This document shows, in pieces, positions 1 to 8,275 of a DNA stretch of 60,300 nucleotides. The stretch spans positions 169,628 through 229,927 of the forward strand of contig NZ_LKPJ01000013.1 of the NCBI RefSeq assembly GCF_001443045.1, in the 5' to 3' direction. The DNA is from Burkholderia ambifaria (GTDB lineage: Bacteria; Pseudomonadota; Gammaproteobacteria; Burkholderiales; Burkholderiaceae). Within the stretch, counting starts at the first letter, position 1; each line of letters begins with the position of its first letter. Under the pieces are notes generated by a model. It had not been told where the DNA came from. It ran no database searches and was given only the letters and a program-made list of their open reading frames with translations. The position numbers were made by a program, and so were the translations under genes.

Positions 1-60
1 CCCGCCGATTCCCAGCAACAAGGCGCCGAGAAAAATCACGATCGTTGATCGGCCTTTCAT
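1..60 (-). CDS. Partial 5' end of a leftward gene with an N-terminal hydrophobic segment
   Basis: Reading leftward from an ATG at position 60 gives 20 residues, a short basic N-terminus (MKGR) followed by a hydrophobic run (IVIFLGALLLGIGG). This looks like the beginning of a signal peptide or a first membrane helix, and the gene runs off the window edge. No convincing Shine-Dalgarno sequence is seen upstream, so the call is tentative. It would be divergent from the T6SS operon. Nothing can be said about function. Confidence 0.35.
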   Translation of the reverse strand, partial: MKGRSTIVIFLGALLLGIGG

Positions 61-691
61 TTTGAAATGAAATATTTGCGTAATTGGAAGGTGATGAACA
101 AACGCTGTTGGATTCTAGTGCCAATCATGCCGATCGAAGCCGCCGTTACGTTTTGTTTCATTTTGCAAATTGCATTCGAGTTGTTACTCAAATCGATTAC
201 GGGTTTTCGGCTTGTTAATCCTGAAAATCGATTCTATAGTTCGCTGTGCTTTTGGGATTCGTCAGTTGTTTGTTCGGCGCCCGTCAATGACCGGAAAAGC
301 GGGCCGGTCATTCGGGCCATGCAAACAGCCGCGCACGACCCATGGGGCGCGAGCCACCCACCGTCGACAGCCGGCGAGCCTGGGTTCTGCGTCCATACAG
401 CAAGTATCCATGCAATAGAACCGGGCCGCCGCGGCGAACCGGTCGGATTAACACGTCTTCTCAAAATGACCGACTTCAATTCAATCCATCGTCACCTCCC
501 CAATTTCGATCCCGGCCCGTAATTGGCGATTTGACCCGGCTTTTTACAAGAATAAATTGCCGAATGAAATTTCAGTGGAAGGATATGCAAGTCACATAAT
601 TACCGGTCAATTGATTGTCCCTTTTTAAGGCGGAGCGCCAATTTCGCGTATGGAAATCGGCGGGGGGATTATTGCGCTGCGAGGGTGAAAT
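61..691. promoter_or_regulatory. 630-bp leader upstream of the T6SS operon, AT-richer than the genes around it
   Basis: No reading frame here looks like a protein; the short frames have atypical composition and overlap one another. The stretch is visibly AT-richer than the T6SS genes that follow. It is probably the promoter and regulatory region of the operon, possibly shared with the leftward gene at the window start. I could not pick out a convincing sigma-70 or sigma-54 site. A GAGGG Shine-Dalgarno-like sequence at about 680-684 precedes the first T6SS gene. Confidence 0.4.
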
Positions 692-1207
692 ATGCGATGG
701 CGGTCGAGCGGGTTCATCGTATTGGGATGTGCATTGCTGTTGCCCGGATGCGGTGCGACCGAGCGTGCCGCCGCGGTGCCGTATGCGATCACGGTCGACG
801 TTGCGCCGGACGTCAACCCGGACGTCAACCGCAAGCCTTCGCCGATCGTGCTGAAGGTGTTCCAGCTGCGCGCGGCGTCGGCGTTCGACGGTGCGGACTT
901 CTTCTCGCTCCAGGACAAGCCCGAGAACATCCTCGGCGCGGACCTGCTCGGCACCGACCGCGTGATCCTGCGCCCGGGCGAATCGCGCACGCTGCATTAC
1001 CGCGGCAATGTCGAGGCCGGCGCGATCGGCGTGGTCGCCGAATACCGGATGCTCGACAAGAACCGCTGGCGCCTGACGGTGCCGCTGCCGCGCGCGAAGC
1101 AGCTCAACGTATACAAGTTCTGGCAGACGTCGCCCGGCGAGCTGAAGCTGTCGATCGCGGTCAGGAACGGCGGTCTCGCGTTGAACGACGCACGGGGGCG
1201 CCCATGA
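692..1207 (+). CDS. tssJ: T6SS outer-membrane lipoprotein TssJ
   Basis: This 171-residue protein starts with a lipoprotein signal peptide: a basic N-terminus, a hydrophobic core (FIVLGCALLLPGC) and the lipobox LPGC with the acylated Cys at residue 20. The mature part has the TssJ pattern: a strand ending in VFQLRAASAFDGADFFSL, then a second half rich in beta strands. TssJ anchors the TssJLM membrane complex in the outer membrane and binds the periplasmic part of TssM. The ATG at 692 follows a GAGGG sequence by about 7 bp. It is the first gene of a tightly packed operon; its stop overlaps the ATG of tssK by 4 bp. Confidence 0.9.
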   Translation: MRWRSSGFIVLGCALLLPGCGATERAAAVPYAITVDVAPDVNPDVNRKPSPIVLKVFQLRAASAFDGADFFSLQDKPENILGADLLGTDRVILRPGESRTLHYRGNVEAGAIGVVAEYRMLDKNRWRLTVPLPRAKQLNVYKFWQTSPGELKLSIAVRNGGLALNDARGRP

Positions 1208-2586
1208 CGGAACCGACGATGTCCGCGACGCCGGTCGCCGCATTGCGTCAGCGCGTGGTGTGGACCGAAGGAATGTTCCTGCGGCCGCAGCATTTCCAGC
1301 AGCTCGAACGGCACTGGGAACGCTACGTCGCGCTGCGCTGCCTGCCGCTGCAGGGGTTCTACTGGGGCTTCGACACGCTCGAGATCGACCGCGAGCAACT
1401 CGCACTCGGCAAGGTCGCGCTGCGCGCGGCCGCGGGCGTGATGCGAGACGGCACGCCGTTCGACCTGTCGCATTCCGACGATCTGCCCGAACCGCTCGAC
1501 GTGCCGGCCGATGCGAAGGACCAGCTCGTCGTGCTCGCGCTGCCGCTGTGGCGCGGCGGCGGCGAGGAGGTGTCGTTCGGCGCCGGTGCTGCCAACGGGG
1601 GCAATGCGGACGTCGCGCGCTACGTCGTGCGCGAGCATGAAGTGGCCGATGCGAACGCGGTCGCGCTCGGCCCCGCGCTGCTGCAGACGGGGCGCCTGAA
1701 CGTCCGGCTGATGCTCGCCACCGAGCTGACGGGCGACTGGCATGCGCTCGGCGTCGTACGCATCGTCGAGCGGCGCACCGACGCGCGGCTGCTCGTCGAC
1801 GACGGCTACATTCCGCCGCGCCTCGTCGCGCAGCGCGATGCCGCGTTGCTGGCGTACACGCGCGAACTGCACGGACTGCTCACGCAGCGCAGCGAAGCGC
1901 TGGGCGAGCGCCTGTCGGAACCGGGGCGCGGCGGCGTGTCGGAAGTCGCGGATTTCCTGCTGCTGCAGCTCGTGAACCGCTATCTGGCGCTGACCTGGCA
2001 TGCGCAGCAGGACGTCGCGACGCATCCTGAGACGCTGTTCTGCGACTGGCTGAAGCTCGCGTGCGACCTCAGCACGTTCACGGCGGCCGGGCGGCGCCCG
2101 CAGTCGCTCGCGGTCTACGTGCACGACGACCTGCGCACGAGCTTCGCCGAACTGATGACGGAGCTGCGCCGGTCGCTGTCGACGGTGCTGGAGCAGAACG
2201 CGATCCAGATCGAGCTGCGCGACGCGGGCAACGGCATCCGGGTCGCGACACTCGCCGATCCCGCGCTGCGCGACACGGCCGGCTTCGTGCTCGCGGTGCG
2301 CGCGGACGTGCCGGCCGACAGCCTGCGCGCGCGCTTTCCCGCGCAGGCAAAGCTCGGCCCGGTCGAGCGGATCCGCGACCTGGTGCAGTTGCAGCTGCCG
2401 GGCATCACGATGCGCCAGTTGCCGGTCGCGCCGCGGCAGATCCCGTATCACGCGGGTCATACGTACTTCGAGATCGACAAGGGCAGCGACCTGTGGAAAC
2501 AACTGGCGCGCTCCGGCGGTCTGGCATTTCATTTCGCCGGCGAATTCCCGGGGCTCTCGATGGAGTTCTGGGCGATACGCGGGTGA
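1204..2586 (+). CDS. tssK: T6SS baseplate protein TssK
   Basis: This 460-residue protein has the TssK (VasE/ImpJ) signature near its N-terminus: VVWTEGMFLRPQHFQQ followed by YFWGF-like residues (FYWGFDTLEID). TssK trimers join the baseplate to the TssJLM membrane complex. The length fits the family. I chose the ATG at 1204, which overlaps the tssJ stop, because it begins just before the conserved N-terminal block; the frame stays open upstream but there it only shadows tssJ. The gene sits in the canonical order J-K-L-M. Confidence 0.93.
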   Translation: MTEPTMSATPVAALRQRVVWTEGMFLRPQHFQQLERHWERYVALRCLPLQGFYWGFDTLEIDREQLALGKVALRAAAGVMRDGTPFDLSHSDDLPEPLDVPADAKDQLVVLALPLWRGGGEEVSFGAGAANGGNADVARYVVREHEVADANAVALGPALLQTGRLNVRLMLATELTGDWHALGVVRIVERRTDARLLVDDGYIPPRLVAQRDAALLAYTRELHGLLTQRSEALGERLSEPGRGGVSEVADFLLLQLVNRYLALTWHAQQDVATHPETLFCDWLKLACDLSTFTAAGRRPQSLAVYVHDDLRTSFAELMTELRRSLSTVLEQNAIQIELRDAGNGIRVATLADPALRDTAGFVLAVRADVPADSLRARFPAQAKLGPVERIRDLVQLQLPGITMRQLPVAPRQIPYHAGHTYFEIDKGSDLWKQLARSGGLAFHFAGEFPGLSMEFWAIRG

Positions 2587-2601
2587 GGGCGGGATAGCGC
2601 G

Positions 2602-3927
2602 ATGAATTCTTCCTCCGATTCGATCTCCGCCGGCGCAGGCGGATTCGTGCCGCCGAATCCGGGCGGCATGCATCCGGCCACGGCGTCCGGTGCGGCCGGG
2701 CCGACGGCCACGCAGCCGCGCCCCGGCCGCTGGGCCGCGAGCGGCACGAACCCGCTCGTCGCGGCCGCGAACCCGCTGCTCAATCTGGTGCCGCAGATCC
2801 GCTCGACCGTCCATCATCCGAATCCGGCGTGGCTGCGCGAGCATCTCGTCGTCGAGATCCGCCAGTTCGAGGCGCGCGCACAGGAAGCCGGCGTGCCGTC
2901 GGAGGCGATCATCGGCGCGCGCTACTGTCTGTGCACGGCGCTCGACGAAGCGGCCGCGCTGACGCCGTGGGGCGGCAGCGTGTGGTCGTCGCACAGCCTG
3001 CTCGTGTCGTTCCACAACGAAACCTGGGGCGGCGAGAAGTTCTTCCATCTGCTCGAACGCCTGTCCCAGCAGCCGCGCCAGCATCTCGACCTGCTGGAGC
3101 TGCTGTACTTCTGTCTCGCGCTCGGCTTCGAGGGCCGCTATCGGGTGCTCGACAACGGTCACGCGGAACTCGATGCGCTGCGCTGGCAACTGGCCCACAC
3201 GATCCGTTCGGTGCGCGGCGAATTCGATCCCGCGCTGTCGCCGCACTGGCGCGACGTCGTCACGCGCGACGTGTCGCGCCGCTTCGTCGTGCCGCTGTGG
3301 GTGTGCGTGGCGCTCGCGCTGCTGATCGGCTTCGGCGTGTTCGTCGGGCTGCGCCTCGCGCTTGCCGGGCATTCGGACCAGCTATTCGCATCGATCGACG
3401 CGCTGCACGTGCCGAAGCTGCAGCCCGCGCAGGCACCGCCGCGCCCGGCGCCGGCGCCGCGCGTCGCGAAATTCCTGGCGCCCGAGATCGCAGCCGGCCT
3501 CGTGTCGGTGCGCGACGACGCCGATCGCAGCGTGATCGTGCTGCGCGGCGACGGGCTGTTCAAGTCCGGCTCGACGTCGGTGATCGATCGTTACGCGCCG
3601 GTGCTCGCGCGCGTCGCGGATGCGCTGAACCAGGTGCCCGGCAACGTGCGCGTGACCGGCTATACCGACGACACGCCGGTGCATACCGCACGCTTCGCGT
3701 CGAACTGGGACCTGTCGCGCGAACGCGCGGAGGCCGTGCGCAGCATGATCGCCGCGCGCCTCGACCATCCGGAGCGGCTCGCGGCGGAAGGGCGCGGCAC
3801 GCTCGATCCGGTTGCGCCGAACGATACGCCCGCGAACCGCGCGCTGAACCGGCGCGTCGAGATCACGCTGCTGCCGGCGCCCGGCAGTGCCGCCGTCGGC
3901 GCGAGCGCGACGCAGGGGGCCAACTGA
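2602..3927 (+). CDS. tssL: T6SS inner-membrane protein TssL (DotU) with C-terminal OmpA domain
   Basis: This 441-residue protein has three parts. Residues 1-55 are a Gly/Pro/Ala-rich cytoplasmic tail. Residues of about 55-225 are the DotU/IcmH domain, with the conserved ALDEAA and WGGEKFF motifs. A transmembrane helix follows at about 228-254. After a Pro-rich linker, residues of about 300-430 form an OmpA-like peptidoglycan-binding domain, with GYTDDTPVHT and the terminal NRALNRRVEITL motif. Not all TssL proteins carry this fused domain; here it would anchor the secretion complex to the cell wall. It lies 15 bp after tssK and 1 bp before tssM. Confidence 0.94.
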   Translation: MNSSSDSISAGAGGFVPPNPGGMHPATASGAAGPTATQPRPGRWAASGTNPLVAAANPLLNLVPQIRSTVHHPNPAWLREHLVVEIRQFEARAQEAGVPSEAIIGARYCLCTALDEAAALTPWGGSVWSSHSLLVSFHNETWGGEKFFHLLERLSQQPRQHLDLLELLYFCLALGFEGRYRVLDNGHAELDALRWQLAHTIRSVRGEFDPALSPHWRDVVTRDVSRRFVVPLWVCVALALLIGFGVFVGLRLALAGHSDQLFASIDALHVPKLQPAQAPPRPAPAPRVAKFLAPEIAAGLVSVRDDADRSVIVLRGDGLFKSGSTSVIDRYAPVLARVADALNQVPGNVRVTGYTDDTPVHTARFASNWDLSRERAEAVRSMIAARLDHPERLAAEGRGTLDPVAPNDTPANRALNRRVEITLLPAPGSAAVGASATQGAN

Positions 3928-3928
3928 C

Positions 3929-6900
3929 ATGAACCAGGCTGTCGCGCGTTTCGTCCGGCCGTTGCCGTCGCGGGAGATCTGGACCTTCGCCGGTCTGGTT
4001 TTGCTCGCGTGCTTCGTGTGGCTCGCCGGGCCGCTGTTCGCGTTCGCCGAGGTCCAGCCGCTCGAAAGCGCCTGGGCGCGCGCGGTGACGATCGCCGTGC
4101 TGTTCGCCGCGTGGGGCGCGCGCGTGGCGTGGCGAAGCTGGCATGCGAGCCGCCTGAATGCGCAGTTGCTCAACCAGTTGCGCGAAGCCGCACCGGGGCC
4201 GGCCACCGCCGACGATCCGGCCAAGGCCCAGCTCGACGAGCTGCGCAGCCGCTTCGACGAGGCCGCGACGCTGCTGAAGAAAGTCCGCTTCGGGCAGGCC
4301 GATACCGCGCGCAAGGGGCTGGCGCGCTGGTTCGACCGGATGTCGCGCCAGTATCTGTACCAGCTCCCGTGGTACGTGTTCATCGGCGCGCCGGGCTCGG
4401 GCAAGACGACTGCGCTCGTCAATTCCGGGCTCAGTTTCCCGCTCGCCGAGCAGTTCGGCCGCGCGGCGATTCGCGGCGTGGGCGGCACCCGCCACTGCGA
4501 CTGGTGGTTCACGAACGACGCGGTGCTGATCGACACGGCCGGCCGCTACACGACGCACGAAGGCAATCGCGTGCTCGACGAAGCCGAGTGGAAGGGCTTC
4601 GTCGAGTTGCTGAAGAAATACCGTACGCGCCAGCCGCTGAACGGCGCGATGCTGACGATCAGCGTCGCCGACCTGGTCGGCGCGTCGGAAGCCGAGCGCA
4701 CGCAGCACGCGATGGTGCTGCGCAAGCGGCTGCTCGAACTGCGCGCGCAGCTCGGCATCCGGTTTCCCGTCTACCTGCTCGTGACGAAGGCCGACCTGCT
4801 GGCCGGCTTCGCCGAGTACTTCGGCGGCTTCGGCCGCGCGGAGTGCGCGCAGGTGTGGGGATTCACGTTCCCGCTCGCGCAGAGCGAGGCGCCGGGCTTC
4901 GACCTGCGCGCCGCGTTCGACCGCGAATACCGGCTGCTGCACCAGCGGCTGAACGACGGGCTGCCCGAGCTGCTCGCCACGCAGACCGATGCGCGCCAGC
5001 GCGAGATGGCGTACCTGCTGCCGCAGCAGGTCGCCGACCTGCAGGACATGCTCGGCCAGTTCGTCGCCGAAGTGTTTTCCGTGTCGAGCTTCGAGCCGAT
5101 GCCGATGCTGCGCGGCGTCTACCTGACGAGCGGCACGCAGGAAGGCACCGCGTTCGACCGCGTGATGAGCGGCATCAAGCGCTTCCTGAAGATCGAGGGC
5201 GTGCCGCCGGTCGCGCAGGTCGGCTCGACCGGGCGCAGCTTCTTTCTGAAATCGCTGCTGCAGGAGCACATCTTTCGCGAAGCCGCGCTCGCCGGCAGCG
5301 ACCTGCGCTGGCATCAGAAGCGGCGCGTGCTGCAGATCGCCGGCTACGCGCTGCTGGCCGTCGTGAGCGTGATCGCGCTAGCCGCGTGGCTGCGCAGCTA
5401 CTCGAACAATCGCGCGTATCTCGACCGGATCGCGCAGCGCGTGCCTGCCGTCGATGCGCAGATCGCCAGCGCGAAGTTCTCGGATGCGGCCGACATCGCA
5501 CGGCTGCTGCCGGTGCTCGATGCGCTCGGCGGGCTCGCGAATGCGGGCGGCGTCGACCGGTCGCATCCGCCGCTCGCGTACCGCTGGGGACTCTTCCAGG
5601 GCGAGAAGATCGACGAGGCCGTCGACGCCGTGTACCGGCGCGCGCTCGACGACGTGCTGCTGCCGATCGCCGCGCGCCGGATGGAATCCGCGCTGAGGGA
5701 TGCGCGGCCGGACGAAACCGACTACGCATATGCGGCGCTGAAGGCCTATCTGATGCTGTACGACAGCGCGCACTACGATCCCGCGTTCGTGCAGGCCGTC
5801 GTCGACCTCGAAATGGAGCGCTCGTTGCCGCCCGATTTCTCGCCGGCCGAACGCTCGGCGCTGCGCGCGCATCTTGCCGCGCTGTTCGGCAACCGGGTGG
5901 CGGTGTCGCCGTATCCGATGAACGAGCGGCTCGTGGCCGACGTGCGCGACCGGCTGCGGCAGGTGCCGTTCTCCCAGCGGCTGTACCGCCAGCTCACGCG
6001 CACGCTGCGGCCGGCGACTTCCGCGTTCGACTTCAGCGTCGCGCGCGCGGTGGGGCCCGACGCATCGCTGGTGTTCCGCCGCCAGGGCGGCAAGCCGCTG
6101 TCGGAAGGCGTGCCGGGCCTCTATACGCGCAACGGCTATCGCAACGTGTTCTCGCCGCGCCTCGCCGGCGAGGTCGATGCGTACGGGCACGAGGAGGTGT
6201 GGGTGCTGAACCTCGGGCTGTCCGAGATCCCCGGGCCGAACGATGCTGCCGCGTGGGCGCGCGACATCCGCCAGCTGTACCTGAACGACTACCTGAAGAT
6301 CTGGGACGACTATCTCGCCGACATCAAGCTGCAGCACACGGCAACGCTTGCGCAGAGCATCCAGGTCGCGCGTGCGCTGTCGTCGGCGGATTCGCCGCTC
6401 ACCCGGCTGATGATCGCGCTGGCGCGCGACACGGCGCTCGGCGATACGCCGGGCGGGGCGCGCAATCTCGCGTCGCGCGCCCAGGACAAGGTCGACGAGG
6501 CGCGCAGTTCGCTGTCGCAGATCTTCGCGGGGCAGGGCGCGAGCGACGCGAATCCATCCGCCGCGGCGCCCGCGAGCCCCGAGCAGGTGGTCGACAGTCA
6601 TTTCGCCGGGCTACGCGCGTTCGCGCCGGGCAGCGGCGACCAGGCGCAGGCGTTCGACGCGGTGCTGAAGTCGATCGACGCGCTCTATACGTACCTGACG
6701 GCCACCGACGACGCGCTGCGCAGCGGCGCCCAGCCGCCGCCGTCCGACGCGCCCGCGCGGCTGCGCGCGCAGGCCGGGCGGCTGCCCACGCCGTTCCGCG
6801 AAGTGCTCGACGACCTGTCGAACGTCGCGAACGGCAGCGTCGCGACCGTCGAGCAGCGCAGCGTCGCGCAGCGGGCCGGCGCGAACGTCGGCGACTTCTG

Positions 6901-7558
6901 CCGGCAGGCGATCGCGGGCCGCTATCCGTTCGCGCGCGGATCGTCGCGCGACGTCGCGCCCGCGGACTTCGCGCAGATGTTCGCGCCGGGTGGCCTGATG
7001 GACGATTTCTTCCAGAAGAACCTGCAGTCGATCGTCGATACGACGTCGCACCCGTGGCGTTTCGCGAACCGCAATGCGGATGCCGATCCGGCGGCGACGG
7101 CGATGCTTGCGTCTTTCGAGAAGGCCGCGGTGATCCGCGACGCCTATTTCGGCGGCGGCGCGCGCACCGCGCAACTGAAGGTACAGATCCAGCCGCTCGA
7201 AATGGATCCGTCGATCACGGAGATGGTGCTCGACGTCGACGGCCAGATCGTCCGCTACGCGCACGGCCCGCTCGTGCAGAGCGCGGTGGACTGGCCGGGC
7301 CCGCGCGGCAGCAACCAGGTGCGGTTGCAGGTGTCGGGGCAGGCCGGCACGACCGACGGCTTCACGACCGGCGGGCCGTGGGCGCTGCATCGGCTGTTCG
7401 ACCGCGCGGCCGTGTCGGCCGGGCGCGGCTCGGACCAGATGATCGCGCGCTTCACCGTCGACGGCAAACCGCTCGTGCTGCAGGTGAATGCCGGCAGTGT
7501 CCGCAATCCGTTCAGGCTGCCCCAGATGGAGTCCTTTACATGCCCTCCGAAGCAATGA
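3929..7558 (+). CDS. tssM: T6SS inner-membrane ATPase-like protein TssM (IcmF)
   Basis: This 1209-residue protein has two N-terminal membrane helices (about residues 17-38 and 43-62) and a cytoplasmic GTPase-like domain with an intact Walker A motif, GAPGSGKT at 153-160. A third membrane helix (about 470-492) is followed by a large periplasmic domain. This is the IcmF architecture, and the length is normal. With TssL and TssJ it forms the trans-envelope channel. I chose the ATG at 3929, 1 bp after the tssL stop, because the frame-open residues upstream are an overlap artefact. The C-terminus overlaps tagF by 19 bp. Confidence 0.95.
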   Translation: MNQAVARFVRPLPSREIWTFAGLVLLACFVWLAGPLFAFAEVQPLESAWARAVTIAVLFAAWGARVAWRSWHASRLNAQLLNQLREAAPGPATADDPAKAQLDELRSRFDEAATLLKKVRFGQADTARKGLARWFDRMSRQYLYQLPWYVFIGAPGSGKTTALVNSGLSFPLAEQFGRAAIRGVGGTRHCDWWFTNDAVLIDTAGRYTTHEGNRVLDEAEWKGFVELLKKYRTRQPLNGAMLTISVADLVGASEAERTQHAMVLRKRLLELRAQLGIRFPVYLLVTKADLLAGFAEYFGGFGRAECAQVWGFTFPLAQSEAPGFDLRAAFDREYRLLHQRLNDGLPELLATQTDARQREMAYLLPQQVADLQDMLGQFVAEVFSVSSFEPMPMLRGVYLTSGTQEGTAFDRVMSGIKRFLKIEGVPPVAQVGSTGRSFFLKSLLQEHIFREAALAGSDLRWHQKRRVLQIAGYALLAVVSVIALAAWLRSYSNNRAYLDRIAQRVPAVDAQIASAKFSDAADIARLLPVLDALGGLANAGGVDRSHPPLAYRWGLFQGEKIDEAVDAVYRRALDDVLLPIAARRMESALRDARPDETDYAYAALKAYLMLYDSAHYDPAFVQAVVDLEMERSLPPDFSPAERSALRAHLAALFGNRVAVSPYPMNERLVADVRDRLRQVPFSQRLYRQLTRTLRPATSAFDFSVARAVGPDASLVFRRQGGKPLSEGVPGLYTRNGYRNVFSPRLAGEVDAYGHEEVWVLNLGLSEIPGPNDAAAWARDIRQLYLNDYLKIWDDYLADIKLQHTATLAQSIQVARALSSADSPLTRLMIALARDTALGDTPGGARNLASRAQDKVDEARSSLSQIFAGQGASDANPSAAAPASPEQVVDSHFAGLRAFAPGSGDQAQAFDAVLKSIDALYTYLTATDDALRSGAQPPPSDAPARLRAQAGRLPTPFREVLDDLSNVANGSVATVEQRSVAQRAGANVGDFCRQAIAGRYPFARGSSRDVAPADFAQMFAPGGLMDDFFQKNLQSIVDTTSHPWRFANRNADADPAATAMLASFEKAAVIRDAYFGGGARTAQLKVQIQPLEMDPSITEMVLDVDGQIVRYAHGPLVQSAVDWPGPRGSNQVRLQVSGQAGTTDGFTTGGPWALHRLFDRAAVSAGRGSDQMIARFTVDGKPLVLQVNAGSVRNPFRLPQMESFTCPPKQ

Positions 7559-8232
7559 GCCGCATCCTGCCGCTCACGCGCGCCGATGGCGACGCCCCGG
7601 CCTGGTACGGAAAGATTCCGGGCGCCGGCGACTTCGTGAACAGCCGTCTGCCGCACGCGCTCGCGCTCTGGTGGGAACGCTGGCTTCAGCAGGGAATGGC
7701 CGCGATGCGCCAGCGCGGCCCGGACGAGATCGCGCGCCACTACACGGTCGCGCCGGTCTGGAATTTCCTGGTGCCGGCGGGCGCCGGTGCGTCGTGCGTG
7801 CAGGCGGGCTGTCTCGCGCCGAGCTGCGACCGCGTCGGGCGCTACTACCCGGTGATCGTGACGCTGCCGATGCCGGCGGCCGACGACTGGAACGGGCTGC
7901 CGGACACCGCCGACGCGTTCTACTGGCAGATCGGCCATGCGCTGCTCGACGCAATCCGGCATGCGCGCGCGCCGGTCGATCTCGAGCAGACGCTCGAGCG
8001 CGTGCGGCTCGCGCCGGGCGGCGGGCTACCCGCGGAAGCCGTCGACGGGATGCCGTCGACGCTGCCGGAGCGGCCAGCGCTCGCCGCATGGCCCGGGCTG
8101 TCCGGCTATTTCGATCCGCACGGCGGGACGAGCTTCTGGTGGACCAATCGCGCCGACGGCTCGCCGCTGCGCACGCATGCGCATACGGGCGTGCCCGACA
8201 ACGCGCTGTTCATGACGCTGTTCGGCGGCTAG
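7540..8232 (+). CDS. tagF: T6SS-associated protein TagF
   Basis: This 230-residue protein has the TagF N-terminal signature: WYGKIPGAGDFVNSRLP, then a conserved W-x-RWLQ region and CDRVGRYYP. In Pseudomonas aeruginosa TagF represses T6SS post-translationally by binding Fha. No fha gene is present here, so its target is unclear. I chose the ATG at 7540, which lies 8 bp after a GGAG sequence; an alternative ATG at 7555 would remove five residues. It is translationally coupled to tssM by overlap and precedes the protein kinase gene, which it often accompanies. Confidence 0.88.
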   Translation: MPSEAMSRILPLTRADGDAPAWYGKIPGAGDFVNSRLPHALALWWERWLQQGMAAMRQRGPDEIARHYTVAPVWNFLVPAGAGASCVQAGCLAPSCDRVGRYYPVIVTLPMPAADDWNGLPDTADAFYWQIGHALLDAIRHARAPVDLEQTLERVRLAPGGGLPAEAVDGMPSTLPERPALAAWPGLSGYFDPHGGTSFWWTNRADGSPLRTHAHTGVPDNALFMTLFGG

Positions 8233-8275
8233 CGGCCGGCGGCGGGCAACCCGGATGCGGTATCGCGAGGTAGAC

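Noticed and set aside
1204..1210. Starting tssK at the upstream open-frame ATG (685)
   Set aside because: The extra 173 residues only shadow tssJ; the conserved N-terminus begins just after ATG 1204.
997..3372. Long antisense frames of 400-980 residues opposite the T6SS genes
   Set aside because: They are Arg/Ala/His-rich shadows caused by high third-position GC, with no motifs or ribosome-binding sites.
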